Origin: Sulfuriferula multivorans
GTDB lineage: Bacteria; Pseudomonadota; Gammaproteobacteria; Burkholderiales; Sulfuriferulaceae
DNA length: 64,000 nt
Assembly: GCF_003851125.1 (NCBI RefSeq)
Contig: NZ_BGOW01000021.1
Location: 33,323-97,322 of the forward strand
Direction of reading: 5' to 3'
Shown piece by piece: positions 37,960-46,013 of the stretch (positions are counted from its first letter, which is position 1; every line of letters begins with the position of its first letter). The translations under genes were made by a program, and so were the position numbers. Below the pieces are notes generated by a model. It worked only from the letters and a program-made list of their open reading frames with translations, was not told the origin of the DNA and searched no databases.

Positions 37960-38582
37960 TCAAATACCACCGGCGAAGCCGGTGGCTTGAAATTGCGAGC
38001 GCCTCAAAGGCGCCCATAACATCGTGAGCCGCCCGTGGCGGCTTACCCCATTTCGAGCTTCATCTGGTCGTGTCGCTCGTCTTCCTCTTCTTGATTCCGG
38101 ATGTACGCTCGAACCATGGTTTCGTCCAACCCTACCGTGGACACGAAGTATCCCCTGGCCCAAAAGTGCTCGCCGGTGAAGTTCTTCTGTCGATCCCCGA
38201 ACTTCCGTGCAATCTGAATGGCGCTCTTGCCCTTGATATAGCCAACCACATTCGATACAGCGTACTTCGGCGGGATACTCAAACACATATGAACGTGATC
38301 GCCCATGAGATGCCCTTCTACAACCTTGGATTCCTTGTGTCCCGCCAACTCGTGGAATATCTCCCCAAGCTGGCGACGCAGCACACCGAAAATCCGCTTC
38401 TTCCGGCGCTTCGGTATAAACACCACATGATATTTGCAGTCCCATCTCGTATGGCTCAGGCTCTGGTATTCTTTCATCGTGAATTTCCTTTCTCTTGGCG
38501 GAGATTAGAAATTCGCGCAGACCGTCGTAAAGGTCAAACCTTGGTGAGTCCCCCGGCAGAGCCGGGGGCTTACCTCTATGAG
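37960..38582. mobile_element. IS200/IS605-type insertion element, 623 bp
   Basis: The element holds only a Y1 transposase gene on the minus strand, as IS200 does. Both ends carry subterminal palindromes: CCACCGGCGAAGCCGGTGG at 37967-37985 and CCCCCGGCAGAGCCGGGGG at 38550-38568. There are no terminal inverted repeats and no target duplication, as expected for single-strand transposition. Boundaries were set by rejoining the interrupted globin gene: CAG at 37957-37959 and TTA at 38583-38585 become adjacent codons in one frame. They could shift by a few bases, because similar short sequences occur at both junctions. Confidence 0.85.
38043..38477 (-). CDS. tnpA: IS200/IS605 family Y1 transposase TnpA
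   Basis: A 144-aa single-strand DNA transposase. It has the HUH metal motif as HVH in MGDHVHMCLSIPPKY, the N-terminal YHVVFIPKRRKK strand of the family, and the catalytic Tyr region in VRAYIRNQEEED. Length and composition are typical and the frame is intact, so the element may still be active. GAAAGGA lies 8 bases before the ATG. The gene is antisense to the interrupted GGDEF/EAL gene. Confidence 0.92.
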   Translation of the reverse strand: MKEYQSLSHTRWDCKYHVVFIPKRRKKRIFGVLRRQLGEIFHELAGHKESKVVEGHLMGDHVHMCLSIPPKYAVSNVVGYIKGKSAIQIARKFGDRQKNFTGEHFWARGYFVSTVGLDETMVRAYIRNQEEEDERHDQMKLEMG

Positions 38583-40589
38583 TTAGCTGCGACGCAATCG
38601 GCGCATTTCCAGAAATTACTAAGCGGATGCACCGATGAGCTATCGGCGCAACAACTGATCCACATTGGAAAAATCCATTATCAGCACAAAATCGAGCCGG
38701 TGTGGATGATGGGCGCCTATCAGTTATATCTGGATCATTTGCGGCAGATCATTGCCACACATCCGGAAATCGCACCGGATAGACAATACGCGCTGGAAAC
38801 CGTCCTGATCAAACTGCTATTTCGGGATATGGGCCTGATGCTTGAAGGCTATTGGCAATCGGCCATGTCGCTGGTGCAGAGCGAAAAAAATACGGTCGTG
38901 GCATTGCAGGGGCAGGTCAGCGATCTGCTGGCCAATCTGCCGCAAGTTTTATGGTCGGTGGCGGTAAAAGACAACAAGCTGCTTTATCTCAGTCCTACGA
39001 CCAAGAAAATCTGCACACTGGATATCGAAATGCCCATCCCCTGCATGGGCTGGACCCATCCGGATGATCGCGAAACCGTGAGACTCGGATGGATGGAAGC
39101 GTTGCGCGGCAACAAGGTGGAAGTGGAAAGCCGCGTCCAGGCACCCGGGGAACAAACGCGCTGGTTTCGCAGAGTGTTTCATCCGTTTCTGGACAGCGCA
39201 GGGAATGTGGTGCGGATAGACGGCCTGATGGACGACACCACCGAATCCAGGGAAATCATCGAGCGCCAGCAATTCCTGGCGACCACCGATAGCTTGACTG
39301 AACTGCCCAACCGCTCGCTGCTGTATGACCGGCTTAACCAGGCCATCGCCGTGGCAAAGCGTGAGCAGAATAAACAAGTCGTTCTGATGCTGATGGACCT
39401 CAACCACTTCAAGGAAATTAACGATACCTTGGGACATCTTGCCGGGGATGAGGTGTTGCGTCAGGTGGCGCAACGGTTGAGAGGCGTGCTGCGGGAGAGT
39501 GACACGCTGGCCCGTCTCGGAGGCGACGAATTCGCCGTATTGCTGTCCGATGCTCCAGCCGCTGAAGCAGCCGCCAAGAAAGTCGCAAAAAATATTCTCG
39601 ACTGTTTTGTGGAACCTTTCTGGTTCCAGAAAAACGAGTTGTATCTGGGTGTGGGAATCGGCATATCCGTCTTCCCGGATCATGGGGATGATGCCGGTGT
39701 GCTGATGAGCCGCGCGGATGTGGCCATGTATGCTGCCAAGCACACGGATGCGGGATTTTTGTTTTATGACCCCAAAACAGATCCGCACACCCAGCAGCGC
39801 CTGCAGCTTTCATCCGATTTGCGGCATGCGCTGGAGAGAAATGAATTCGTCCTCTATTATCAGCCGCAAATCAACATCCACAGCGGCCGCATTATCGCCG
39901 TGGAGGCGTTGATTCGCTGGAACCACCCGGAGCACGGAATGATCTTCCCGGATCAATTCATCCCGTTTGCCGAGAGCACTGGTTTGATCGGCCCAATTAC
40001 AGAATGGGTTCTGCGCACGGCGATAGCGCAGTGCAAAACCTGGCAGATGACGGGTATGGAAATGCGCATTGCGATAAACGTGACGGCGCGCTCATTTCAG
40101 GATCCTCTATTAGTGGATAAGCTGGAAAGCCTGCTGTACGGGGGAGGAAACCGTCTTCCGCCAGAACGAATTGAAATCGAGATTACAGAAAATATCCTGA
40201 TGGTGGATATTGAGCATGGCGCGAAGGCAATCAGACGTCTGCGCGATCTGGGTGTGAGCGTGGCCATTGATGACTTCGGGACTGGCTACTCTTCATTGGC
40301 GTATCTGAAGAAATTACCCATACATACGCTCAAGATAGACAAATCCTTTGTCATGAACATGACGGAAGACGACAACGATGCGGTGATTGTCCGCTCCACG
40401 ATTGACCTGGCACACAATCTTGGCTATCTGGTGGTAGCGGAAGGCGTCGAAACCCGCGATGCGCTGGATTTGCTTGCAGTACTCGGCTGCGATCTGGCGC
40501 AGGGCTACCATATCAGCCATCCTCTTCCTGAGGATGAGCTGATTTTATGGGTTAAAAATTCAGCCTGGTCCATTGGGGAGAGTGCTTGA
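38583..40589 (+). pseudogene. 3' fragment of globin-coupled GGDEF/EAL gene
   Basis: The remaining 668 codons carry the rest of the globin domain (AATQSAHFQKLLSGCTDELS, then KIHYQHKIEPVWMMGAYQLY, where the His of IHYQHKIEP is the likely proximal heme ligand). A PAS-like segment, a complete GGDEF domain (LGGDEFAVLL near 39520) and a complete EAL domain (VEALIRWNHPEHG, DDFGTGYSSLAYLKKLP) follow. Both enzyme motifs are intact, unlike the neighbouring GGDDF protein. Joined to 37708-37959 it would make a 752-aa heme-based oxygen sensor for c-di-GMP. An open frame continues upstream into the IS, so a chimeric product without a full globin could still be made. Confidence 0.82.
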
Positions 40590-40610
40590 TTTTGAGCTGC
40601 GGTAACGTCC

Positions 40611-41150
40611 TTAACGATTCCTGCGTTCAATATCCCCGATATGAAAGCCGAATGCACCTTTGCGACGGTCGGCAAAATACAGTCGCAAGGTTTGCTCAAT
40701 AGTGCGGAACGCAATTTGATCCCAGGGAATTTCATCTTCGCTGAATAGCCTGACTTCCAGGCTTTCCGGACCGGGCGCGAAATCCAGATCGAGCAAACGC
40801 GCACGGAACATCAGGTACACCTGACTGATATAGGGCAGGTTGTAGAGCGTGAACAGGTGTTCGATCTCGACGCGCGCACCTGCCTCTTCCATGGTCTCGC
40901 GCAAGGCTCCCTGCTGGGTGGTTTCGTTGTTCTCCATGAAACCTGCGGGTAGCGTCCATAGCCCGTACTGCGGCTCGATGGCGCGCTTGCATAGCAGAAT
41001 CTTGTCTCCCCATTCGGGCAGACAGCCCACCACCATTTTCGGATTCTGATAATGGATCGTATTGCACTGGAGACACACATGACGGAGGCGATTATCGCCG
41101 TCGGGGATGGTGTGGATCACATCGCTGCCGCATTCACTGCAAAAATTCAT
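40611..41150 (-). CDS. NUDIX hydrolase with N-terminal zinc ribbon
   Basis: A 179-aa pyrophosphohydrolase. The first ~35 residues form a zinc ribbon with two Cys pairs (FCSECGSD and VCLQCNTI), and PKMVVGCLPEWGDKILLCKR begins the NUDIX fold. The NUDIX box is GFMENNETTQQGALRETMEE followed by AG, matching Gx5Ex7REUxEExGU. The layout resembles NADH pyrophosphatase NudC, but the protein is shorter and lacks the NudC SQPWPFPxS signature, so the substrate is not defined. The ATG at 41148-41150 has GGAAAG upstream and starts the zinc ribbon; an ATG 36 bases earlier is less likely. Confidence 0.87.
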   Translation of the reverse strand: MNFCSECGSDVIHTIPDGDNRLRHVCLQCNTIHYQNPKMVVGCLPEWGDKILLCKRAIEPQYGLWTLPAGFMENNETTQQGALRETMEEAGARVEIEHLFTLYNLPYISQVYLMFRARLLDLDFAPGPESLEVRLFSEDEIPWDQIAFRTIEQTLRLYFADRRKGAFGFHIGDIERRNR

Positions 41151-41283
41151 GATGGCTTTCCAATAAATATCCCGTGAACTTAACAAAAATCGCCCGCGGC
41201 GGCTAGCTTGGCTTTATGCAGGAACCTGTTATCGTTATATCTGTCCGAAAAAAACCACCCCTACATAGCGCCACGCCACCTTC

Positions 41284-42159
41284 GTGCACGCCGACTACTA
41301 CGCCATCCGCCAGCTCTCGCCGTATCGCGGCATGTTGTTTGTCGTCGATATCGAATGCGCGCTGGCCTACAGCACCAACGGACACAGCTGGCAGGTGCAT
41401 TGCAAAAATCCGTTCAACCGCTATTGGCCGTCGGGCGAATGGATCGAGGGCGAAGGGGGCATGCTCAATAGCTGCCAGCACGCGGCGGCTATTATTGCGG
41501 CGCTTGAAAATCATCCGCCGCTGCCTTTCACCTCCGAGGACACGCTGGAGCTTTGGCTGCTGGACAAGGCCCGCAGCTTGCCGCTGGCCTTGCTCAAAAC
41601 CCAGCGCGCGCATGCGGCGCCGGATAAAGTCGGCGATCCGACCTGGTATCCGTTTGTGTTGACCGACACGGACTTCAGCGCCGGTTGTCTGGCGGAAGCC
41701 GACGCCAAACGCGACCCGCGCGCCTGGCCGGTGAAACACCGCGACGTGCTGGCGCGCCAGATCAACGAAGCAGCGCGTCCGCTGCCGGCTGCACAATGGT
41801 TTCGCCGTCACCCGGATGGGAGCGGTGAAGGCCTCGACGCCGGTTTGCGGCTGGATCCGGCATGGGTCGGGCGCCAATTAGCTGCCGATATTTTCCCGGA
41901 ATTGCCGGTGCGAGAGCGCTGGCCGCAGCCGATCCAGCGCGAACTGGTGCGCGAATATCATCACTGGATCGCCAGCCTGCTGCTCACCCAGCCGGGTCTG
42001 TCTCCCGCCACCCGGTTGCGCCTTGAGGACGCCGCGCTGCGCAATCCGGAACAATTGCTTGAGGTCTACCGCGTGTTACCTGAAATCACCAACCCGGCGC
42101 GCCTGCACGCCGCGCTGGTCGCCGCCCGCTTAACCCAAGCCGCCCCTTCAACCCGTTAG
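41284..42159 (+). CDS. Hypothetical protein, first gene of the MoxR/VWA unit
   Basis: A 291-aa protein starting at a GTG, the only start available after an in-frame stop at 41266. No signal peptide or membrane segment is seen. Residues 1-90 contain several aromatic blocks (YRGMLFVVDIECALAYSTNG, HCKNPFNRYWPSGEWIEGEG). The C-terminal half is helical and ends with a repeated-helix stretch (LSPATRLRLEDAALRNPEQL). I recognise no domain. The stop is 8 bases before the MoxR ATPase start and the VWA gene follows, so it is probably the dedicated third component or a substrate of that pair. Confidence 0.65.
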   Translation: MHADYYAIRQLSPYRGMLFVVDIECALAYSTNGHSWQVHCKNPFNRYWPSGEWIEGEGGMLNSCQHAAAIIAALENHPPLPFTSEDTLELWLLDKARSLPLALLKTQRAHAAPDKVGDPTWYPFVLTDTDFSAGCLAEADAKRDPRAWPVKHRDVLARQINEAARPLPAAQWFRRHPDGSGEGLDAGLRLDPAWVGRQLAADIFPELPVRERWPQPIQRELVREYHHWIASLLLTQPGLSPATRLRLEDAALRNPEQLLEVYRVLPEITNPARLHAALVAARLTQAAPSTR

Positions 42160-42167
42160 GACACGCC

Positions 42168-43226
42168 ATGCGCCCAGCCCACATTCTCACCATTCTCGAC
42201 CGTGAATTCGCGAGTGCCCGGCATCACACGCCGGTGATGCTGTGGGGGCCGCCCGGGGTGGGGAAATCCCAAATGGTGGCGCATATCGCCGCACTTCACA
42301 GCGTGCCGCTGATCGATATCCGGCTGTCGCAAATGGAGCCGACCGACCTGCGCGGCATCCCGTTTCGCAGCGGCGACCTGGTCGAGTGGTCGATCCCTGC
42401 CATGCTGCCGGATGCGGGTCGCCACGGTCCGGCGGGGATATTGTTTCTGGACGAAATCACCTCGGCGCCGCCCAGTGTGTCAGCCGCCGCCTACCAGCTC
42501 ATTCTCGACCGGCGTCTGGGCGATTACCGCGTACCGGAAGGCTGGGCCATCTTCGCCGCCGGTAACCGCCAGGGCGACCGCGGCGTGACCTACGCAATGC
42601 CCGCACCCTTGGCCAACCGCTTTACCCATTACGAAGTCGAGGCCCATCTGGACGACTGGGTGGCGTGGGCGCACACGGCTGGCATGGACGAGCGCCTGAT
42701 CGGCTTTCTGCGCTTCCGCCCCGACCTGCTGTTCAGTTTCAACCCGGCACACAATCCGGTCGCTTTTCCGAGCCCGCGCTCGTGGGAGTATGCCCATCGC
42801 GCGCTGCAAAAATTCCGCGACACGCCCGACCTGATGCTGGATGCGCTGCAAGCCTGCGTGGGGCAGGCTGCCGGGGTAGAGTTCAAAACCTTCATCGACA
42901 ACATGACGCGCCTGCCCGACATCGAAGCCATCCTCGCCGGGCAGGCCGCTGACGTGCCGGAAGGCATCGACCTGCAATACGGCGTCGCGGCCGCGCTGGT
43001 GCGCCGCGCCGTGTTGGCGCGCGAAACCCTGGAAGCCAACCGCGTGTTCGGCAATATTCTCGACTATGCGCGGCGCTTCCCGCAGCGCGAAATGGGCGTG
43101 ATGCTGGTCACCGACATGCACCGCTCGATCGGTAAACCGCTATTTGCTGTGCCGGAATTCGAGGACTGGGCCAACACCATCACCGATTTGATGCTCTACG
43201 ACCTGCAATGGTCGCCGATGCGCTGA
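42168..43226 (+). CDS. MoxR-family AAA+ ATPase
   Basis: A 352-aa AAA+ ATPase of the MoxR group, chaperone-like proteins that work with VWA-domain partners to mature or insert cofactors into target proteins. Walker A is GPPGVGKS at residues 27-34, Walker B is ILFLDE near 92, and sensor 1 lies in WAIFAAGNRQGDRG. The C-terminal helical lid follows. The gene is 8 bases after the unknown first gene and 7 bases before the VWA gene, so all three should be co-translated. The target protein is unknown. Confidence 0.9.
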   Translation: MRPAHILTILDREFASARHHTPVMLWGPPGVGKSQMVAHIAALHSVPLIDIRLSQMEPTDLRGIPFRSGDLVEWSIPAMLPDAGRHGPAGILFLDEITSAPPSVSAAAYQLILDRRLGDYRVPEGWAIFAAGNRQGDRGVTYAMPAPLANRFTHYEVEAHLDDWVAWAHTAGMDERLIGFLRFRPDLLFSFNPAHNPVAFPSPRSWEYAHRALQKFRDTPDLMLDALQACVGQAAGVEFKTFIDNMTRLPDIEAILAGQAADVPEGIDLQYGVAAALVRRAVLARETLEANRVFGNILDYARRFPQREMGVMLVTDMHRSIGKPLFAVPEFEDWANTITDLMLYDLQWSPMR

Positions 43227-43233
43227 ATCAGAC

Positions 43234-44568
43234 ATGGCGTTTGAACCATACATGCCCGCTCCCGACGAAATCGCCACCAAGCTCTCCGCCGCCCGCACCC
43301 GGCTGATTCTCGAACGACCCTTTTTGGGCGCACTGGTGATGCATTTGCCATTACAGCCAGTCGACGCCAAAACCTGCGACAGTGTTGCCACCGATGCGCG
43401 CGCACTCTATTACCATCCGGCTTATGTCGAACGTCTGTCGCTGGCGCAGACCCAGTTTGTCCTCGCCCACGAAGCACTGCACTGCGCCTTGGGCCACTTC
43501 GCCCGGCGTTCGCACCGCGTGATACAGCGCTGGAATATCGCCTGCGACCACGCAGTCAATTTGCTGTTACTGGGCGAAGGCTTGCGACCGCCGCCCAATA
43601 TCCTCGCCAATGACGAATACAGTGGACTGCCCGCAGAAGAAATTTACCCGCTGATTCCTGAAGACAGCAGCGAGCAGACCCTGGACAAGCACCTGTTCGA
43701 CCAGACCGAAAACGATAGCGGCGAGCAAGATAACGACCAGACCCAACAGGAATCCGCAGACGGCGCAGATGAGAGTCAGGGTGAAGGCGACGGCCAGCCA
43801 GAGGAAGGCAACAACAAACCAAAGCAGGATACCCCTCGTCCCTCCCCCGGCGGCGACGGCGGCAATCCGGGGCAACTCCGACCGCGCGCGAAACCCAGTC
43901 CGCACGGTGGCCCCGGCATGGACGACATGACACCTGCCCAGCGTGAAGAACTGGCCCAGCAATGGCGCGGCCATCTGGCCTCGGCCGCACAACAGGCACG
44001 CATGGCCGGGCGCCTGGGCGAATCCTGGCTGCGTCTGGTCGATGAACTCATCGCTCCCCGGCTGCCATGGCGCATGCTGCTGGCGCGCTACCTGATGAAT
44101 TCGGCGCGCGAGGACTACAGTTTCCAGCGCGTGTCGCGACGTGAAGGTGCAGCACTGTTGCCCAGCCTGTACAGCCGCCGTATCCAGCTCATTGCCGTGC
44201 TCGATACCAGCGGCTCAATCGCCGACGCGGAGATGCGCGAGTTCGCCGCCGAGATTGATGCATTGAAGAGCCAGGTCAACGCCCAGGTGACCCTGCATGC
44301 CTGCGACGAGCGCCTGGCCGAAACCGGCCCGTGGCGCTTTGAGCCATGGGAGTCGGTCACGTTGCCGGACGGCTTCGCGGGCGGCGGCGGAACGGATTTT
44401 CGCCCGCTGTTTGAATGGGTCGCCACTGAGCAGTTGCGCCCCGACTTGCTGGTGTATTTCACCGACGCCGAAGGCGAATTCCCCGAGTACGCACCCGACT
44501 ACCCTGTGCTGTGGCTGGTCAAGGGCAAAGCGCCAGTCCCCTGGGGCGAACGGGTACAATTGAACTGA
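43234..44568 (+). CDS. Metallopeptidase-like (DUF2201) plus VWA domain protein
   Basis: A 444-aa protein with three parts. The N-terminal domain carries a zinc-peptidase-like motif, HEALHCALGH at residues 79-88 (HExxHxxxGH). A very acidic, Gln/Gly-rich linker spans about 140-230. The C-terminal VWA domain has a full metal-ion-dependent adhesion site: DTSGS near 320, the Thr of GGGGTDFRP near 386 and the Asp of YFTDAEGEF near 411. DUF2201-VWA proteins pair with MoxR ATPases. Whether this one cuts substrates is not proven. It ends just before an inverted repeat and purT. Confidence 0.88.
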   Translation: MAFEPYMPAPDEIATKLSAARTRLILERPFLGALVMHLPLQPVDAKTCDSVATDARALYYHPAYVERLSLAQTQFVLAHEALHCALGHFARRSHRVIQRWNIACDHAVNLLLLGEGLRPPPNILANDEYSGLPAEEIYPLIPEDSSEQTLDKHLFDQTENDSGEQDNDQTQQESADGADESQGEGDGQPEEGNNKPKQDTPRPSPGGDGGNPGQLRPRAKPSPHGGPGMDDMTPAQREELAQQWRGHLASAAQQARMAGRLGESWLRLVDELIAPRLPWRMLLARYLMNSAREDYSFQRVSRREGAALLPSLYSRRIQLIAVLDTSGSIADAEMREFAAEIDALKSQVNAQVTLHACDERLAETGPWRFEPWESVTLPDGFAGGGGTDFRPLFEWVATEQLRPDLLVYFTDAEGEFPEYAPDYPVLWLVKGKAPVPWGERVQLN

Positions 44569-44588
44569 TTTACCAGCCTGATTCGTTA

Positions 44589-44698
44589 GCCACGGAGGTC
44601 ACGGAGCACACAGAGGAAAACCAGAAAAACCAGCCTAACCCAACAAGATTGCATGGTTTAATTTCGGTTTTCTCGGTGTGCTCCGTGCTCTCCGTGGC
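44589..44698. repeat. Long inverted repeat (33-34 bp arms) before purT
   Basis: The left arm at 44589-44622 begins GCCACGGAGGTCACGGAGCA and the right arm at 44666-44698 ends TGCTCCGTGCTCTCCGTGGC. The two are complementary over nearly the whole arm with only a few mismatches, leaving a 43-base loop. CACGGAG occurs twice in each arm. It sits in the untranslated region just before the purT start and would fold into a strong stem in RNA. Sequences of this CACGGAG type are known as dispersed intergenic repeats in many bacteria. Confidence 0.85.
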
Positions 44699-44725
44699 AA
44701 AAAGTTTTTTCTGAAAGTCCATACC

Positions 44726-45925
44726 ATGAAGCTCGGCACCCCGCTCTCCCCTTCCGCTACCCGCGTCATGTTCCTCGGCAGCGGCGAACTCGGCAAGGAA
44801 GTCATCATCGCCCTGCAACGCCTCGGCGTGGAAACCATCGCCGTGGACCGTTATGCCAATGCACCCGGCCACCAGGTTGCACACCGGGCGCATGTGATCG
44901 ACATGACCGACCGCGCTGCCTTGCGCACCCTGATCGAGCAGGAGCGTCCTCATCTGGTCGTGCCGGAAATTGAAGCCATCGCCACCGATGCGTTGGTGGA
45001 AATCGAACGCAGCGGGCTGTGTGAAGTCATTCCCACTGCACGCGCCGCCCAGCTCACCATGAATCGTGAAGGCATTCGTCGTTTGGCCGCCGAAGAATTG
45101 GGCTTGCCCACATCACCCTACTGCTTTGCCAACAGCGTGACCGAGTTGCAAACGGCGATCGATGCCGGCATCGGCTATCCATGCATCGTCAAGCCGGTGA
45201 TGTCGTCTTCCGGAAAGGGTCAAAGCAGGCTGGACGGCCCGGCTGACGTGACCAGCGCGTGGGATGTTGCCGCCAGCGGCGGGCGCGTGGATCAGGGCCG
45301 GGTGATTGTCGAGGGCTTCATTGATTTCGATTACGAAATCACCCTGCTCACGGTCCGCGCATTGGGTGCGTCGGGTCAGGTTGAAACCTGTTTCTGCGAG
45401 CCGATCGGCCACCTGCAGGTGAAGGGAGACTACGTCGAGTCCTGGCAACCGCAAACGATGTCTCCGGCAGCCTTGGCAGGCGCGCAGGCGATTGCCAAAA
45501 AAGTCGCCGACAGCCTCGGCGGGCGCGGTATTTTTGGTGTGGAACTTTTCGTCAAGGGTGATCAAGTATGGTTCTCGGAAGTGTCGCCGCGCCCGCATGA
45601 CACCGGTATGGTGACGATGTGCAGCCAATATCAAAGCGAATTCGAGTTGCATGCTCGTGCCATCCTCGGCCTGCCGGTGGACACACGCCTGCGCGAACCG
45701 GGTGCTTCTGCGGTGATTTATGGCGGCATGGAGGCCAGTGGTATTGCGTTTGAGGGCATTGCTGAAGCGCTCGCCGTACCGCGTTCCGATATTCGATTGT
45801 TCGGCAAACCCGAAGCGTTTGCACGACGGCGCATGGGCGTGGCATTGGCCTGTGCAGAGACCACCGACATCGCACGCGATCGCGCCAAATTGGCTGCCAG
45901 CAGGATCAAACCTGTGGCCGCATAA
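44726..45925 (+). CDS. purT: Formate-dependent phosphoribosylglycinamide formyltransferase
   Basis: A 399-aa ATP-grasp enzyme that formylates GAR with formate and ATP, a folate-independent route for the third step of purine synthesis. The N-terminal nucleotide-binding block is [20 protein letters not shown]. The ATP-grasp core includes [15 protein letters not shown], and Mg ligands lie in [20 protein letters not shown] followed by RPHDTG. Length is typical of PurT. The ATG at 44726 begins the family-conserved N-terminus; the longer frame enters the inverted repeat. It has its own terminator at 45941. Confidence 0.95.
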   Translation: MKLGTPLSPSATRVMFLGSGELGKEVIIALQRLGVETIAVDRYANAPGHQVAHRAHVIDMTDRAALRTLIEQERPHLVVPEIEAIATDALVEIERSGLCEVIPTARAAQLTMNREGIRRLAAEELGLPTSPYCFANSVTELQTAIDAGIGYPCIVKPVMSSSGKGQSRLDGPADVTSAWDVAASGGRVDQGRVIVEGFIDFDYEITLLTVRALGASGQVETCFCEPIGHLQVKGDYVESWQPQTMSPAALAGAQAIAKKVADSLGGRGIFGVELFVKGDQVWFSEVSPRPHDTGMVTMCSQYQSEFELHARAILGLPVDTRLREPGASAVIYGGMEASGIAFEGIAEALAVPRSDIRLFGKPEAFARRRMGVALACAETTDIARDRAKLAASRIKPVAA

Positions 45926-45940
45926 CAGCATTATATTTAA

Positions 45941-45976
45941 CCAACAAAAAAGGCGCCTTAGCGCCTTTTTTGTTGG
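45941..45976. terminator. Bidirectional intrinsic terminator between purT and rhlE
   Basis: A perfect stem of 16 bp: CCAACAAAAAAGGCGC, loop CTTA, GCGCCTTTTTTGTTGG. The A run on one side and T run on the other let it stop transcription from both the plus-strand purT and the minus-strand rhlE, which converge here. Confidence 0.92.
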
Positions 45977-46013
45977 GTTACCCGGACAAATCGTCCGGAT
46001 GAATGACGACCGA

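Noticed and set aside
37657..38019. Treating the 5' globin fragment as a complete 120-aa gene from the ATG at 37657
   Set aside because: A GTG at 37708 has the better ribosome binding site, and the last ~20 codons are IS sequence.
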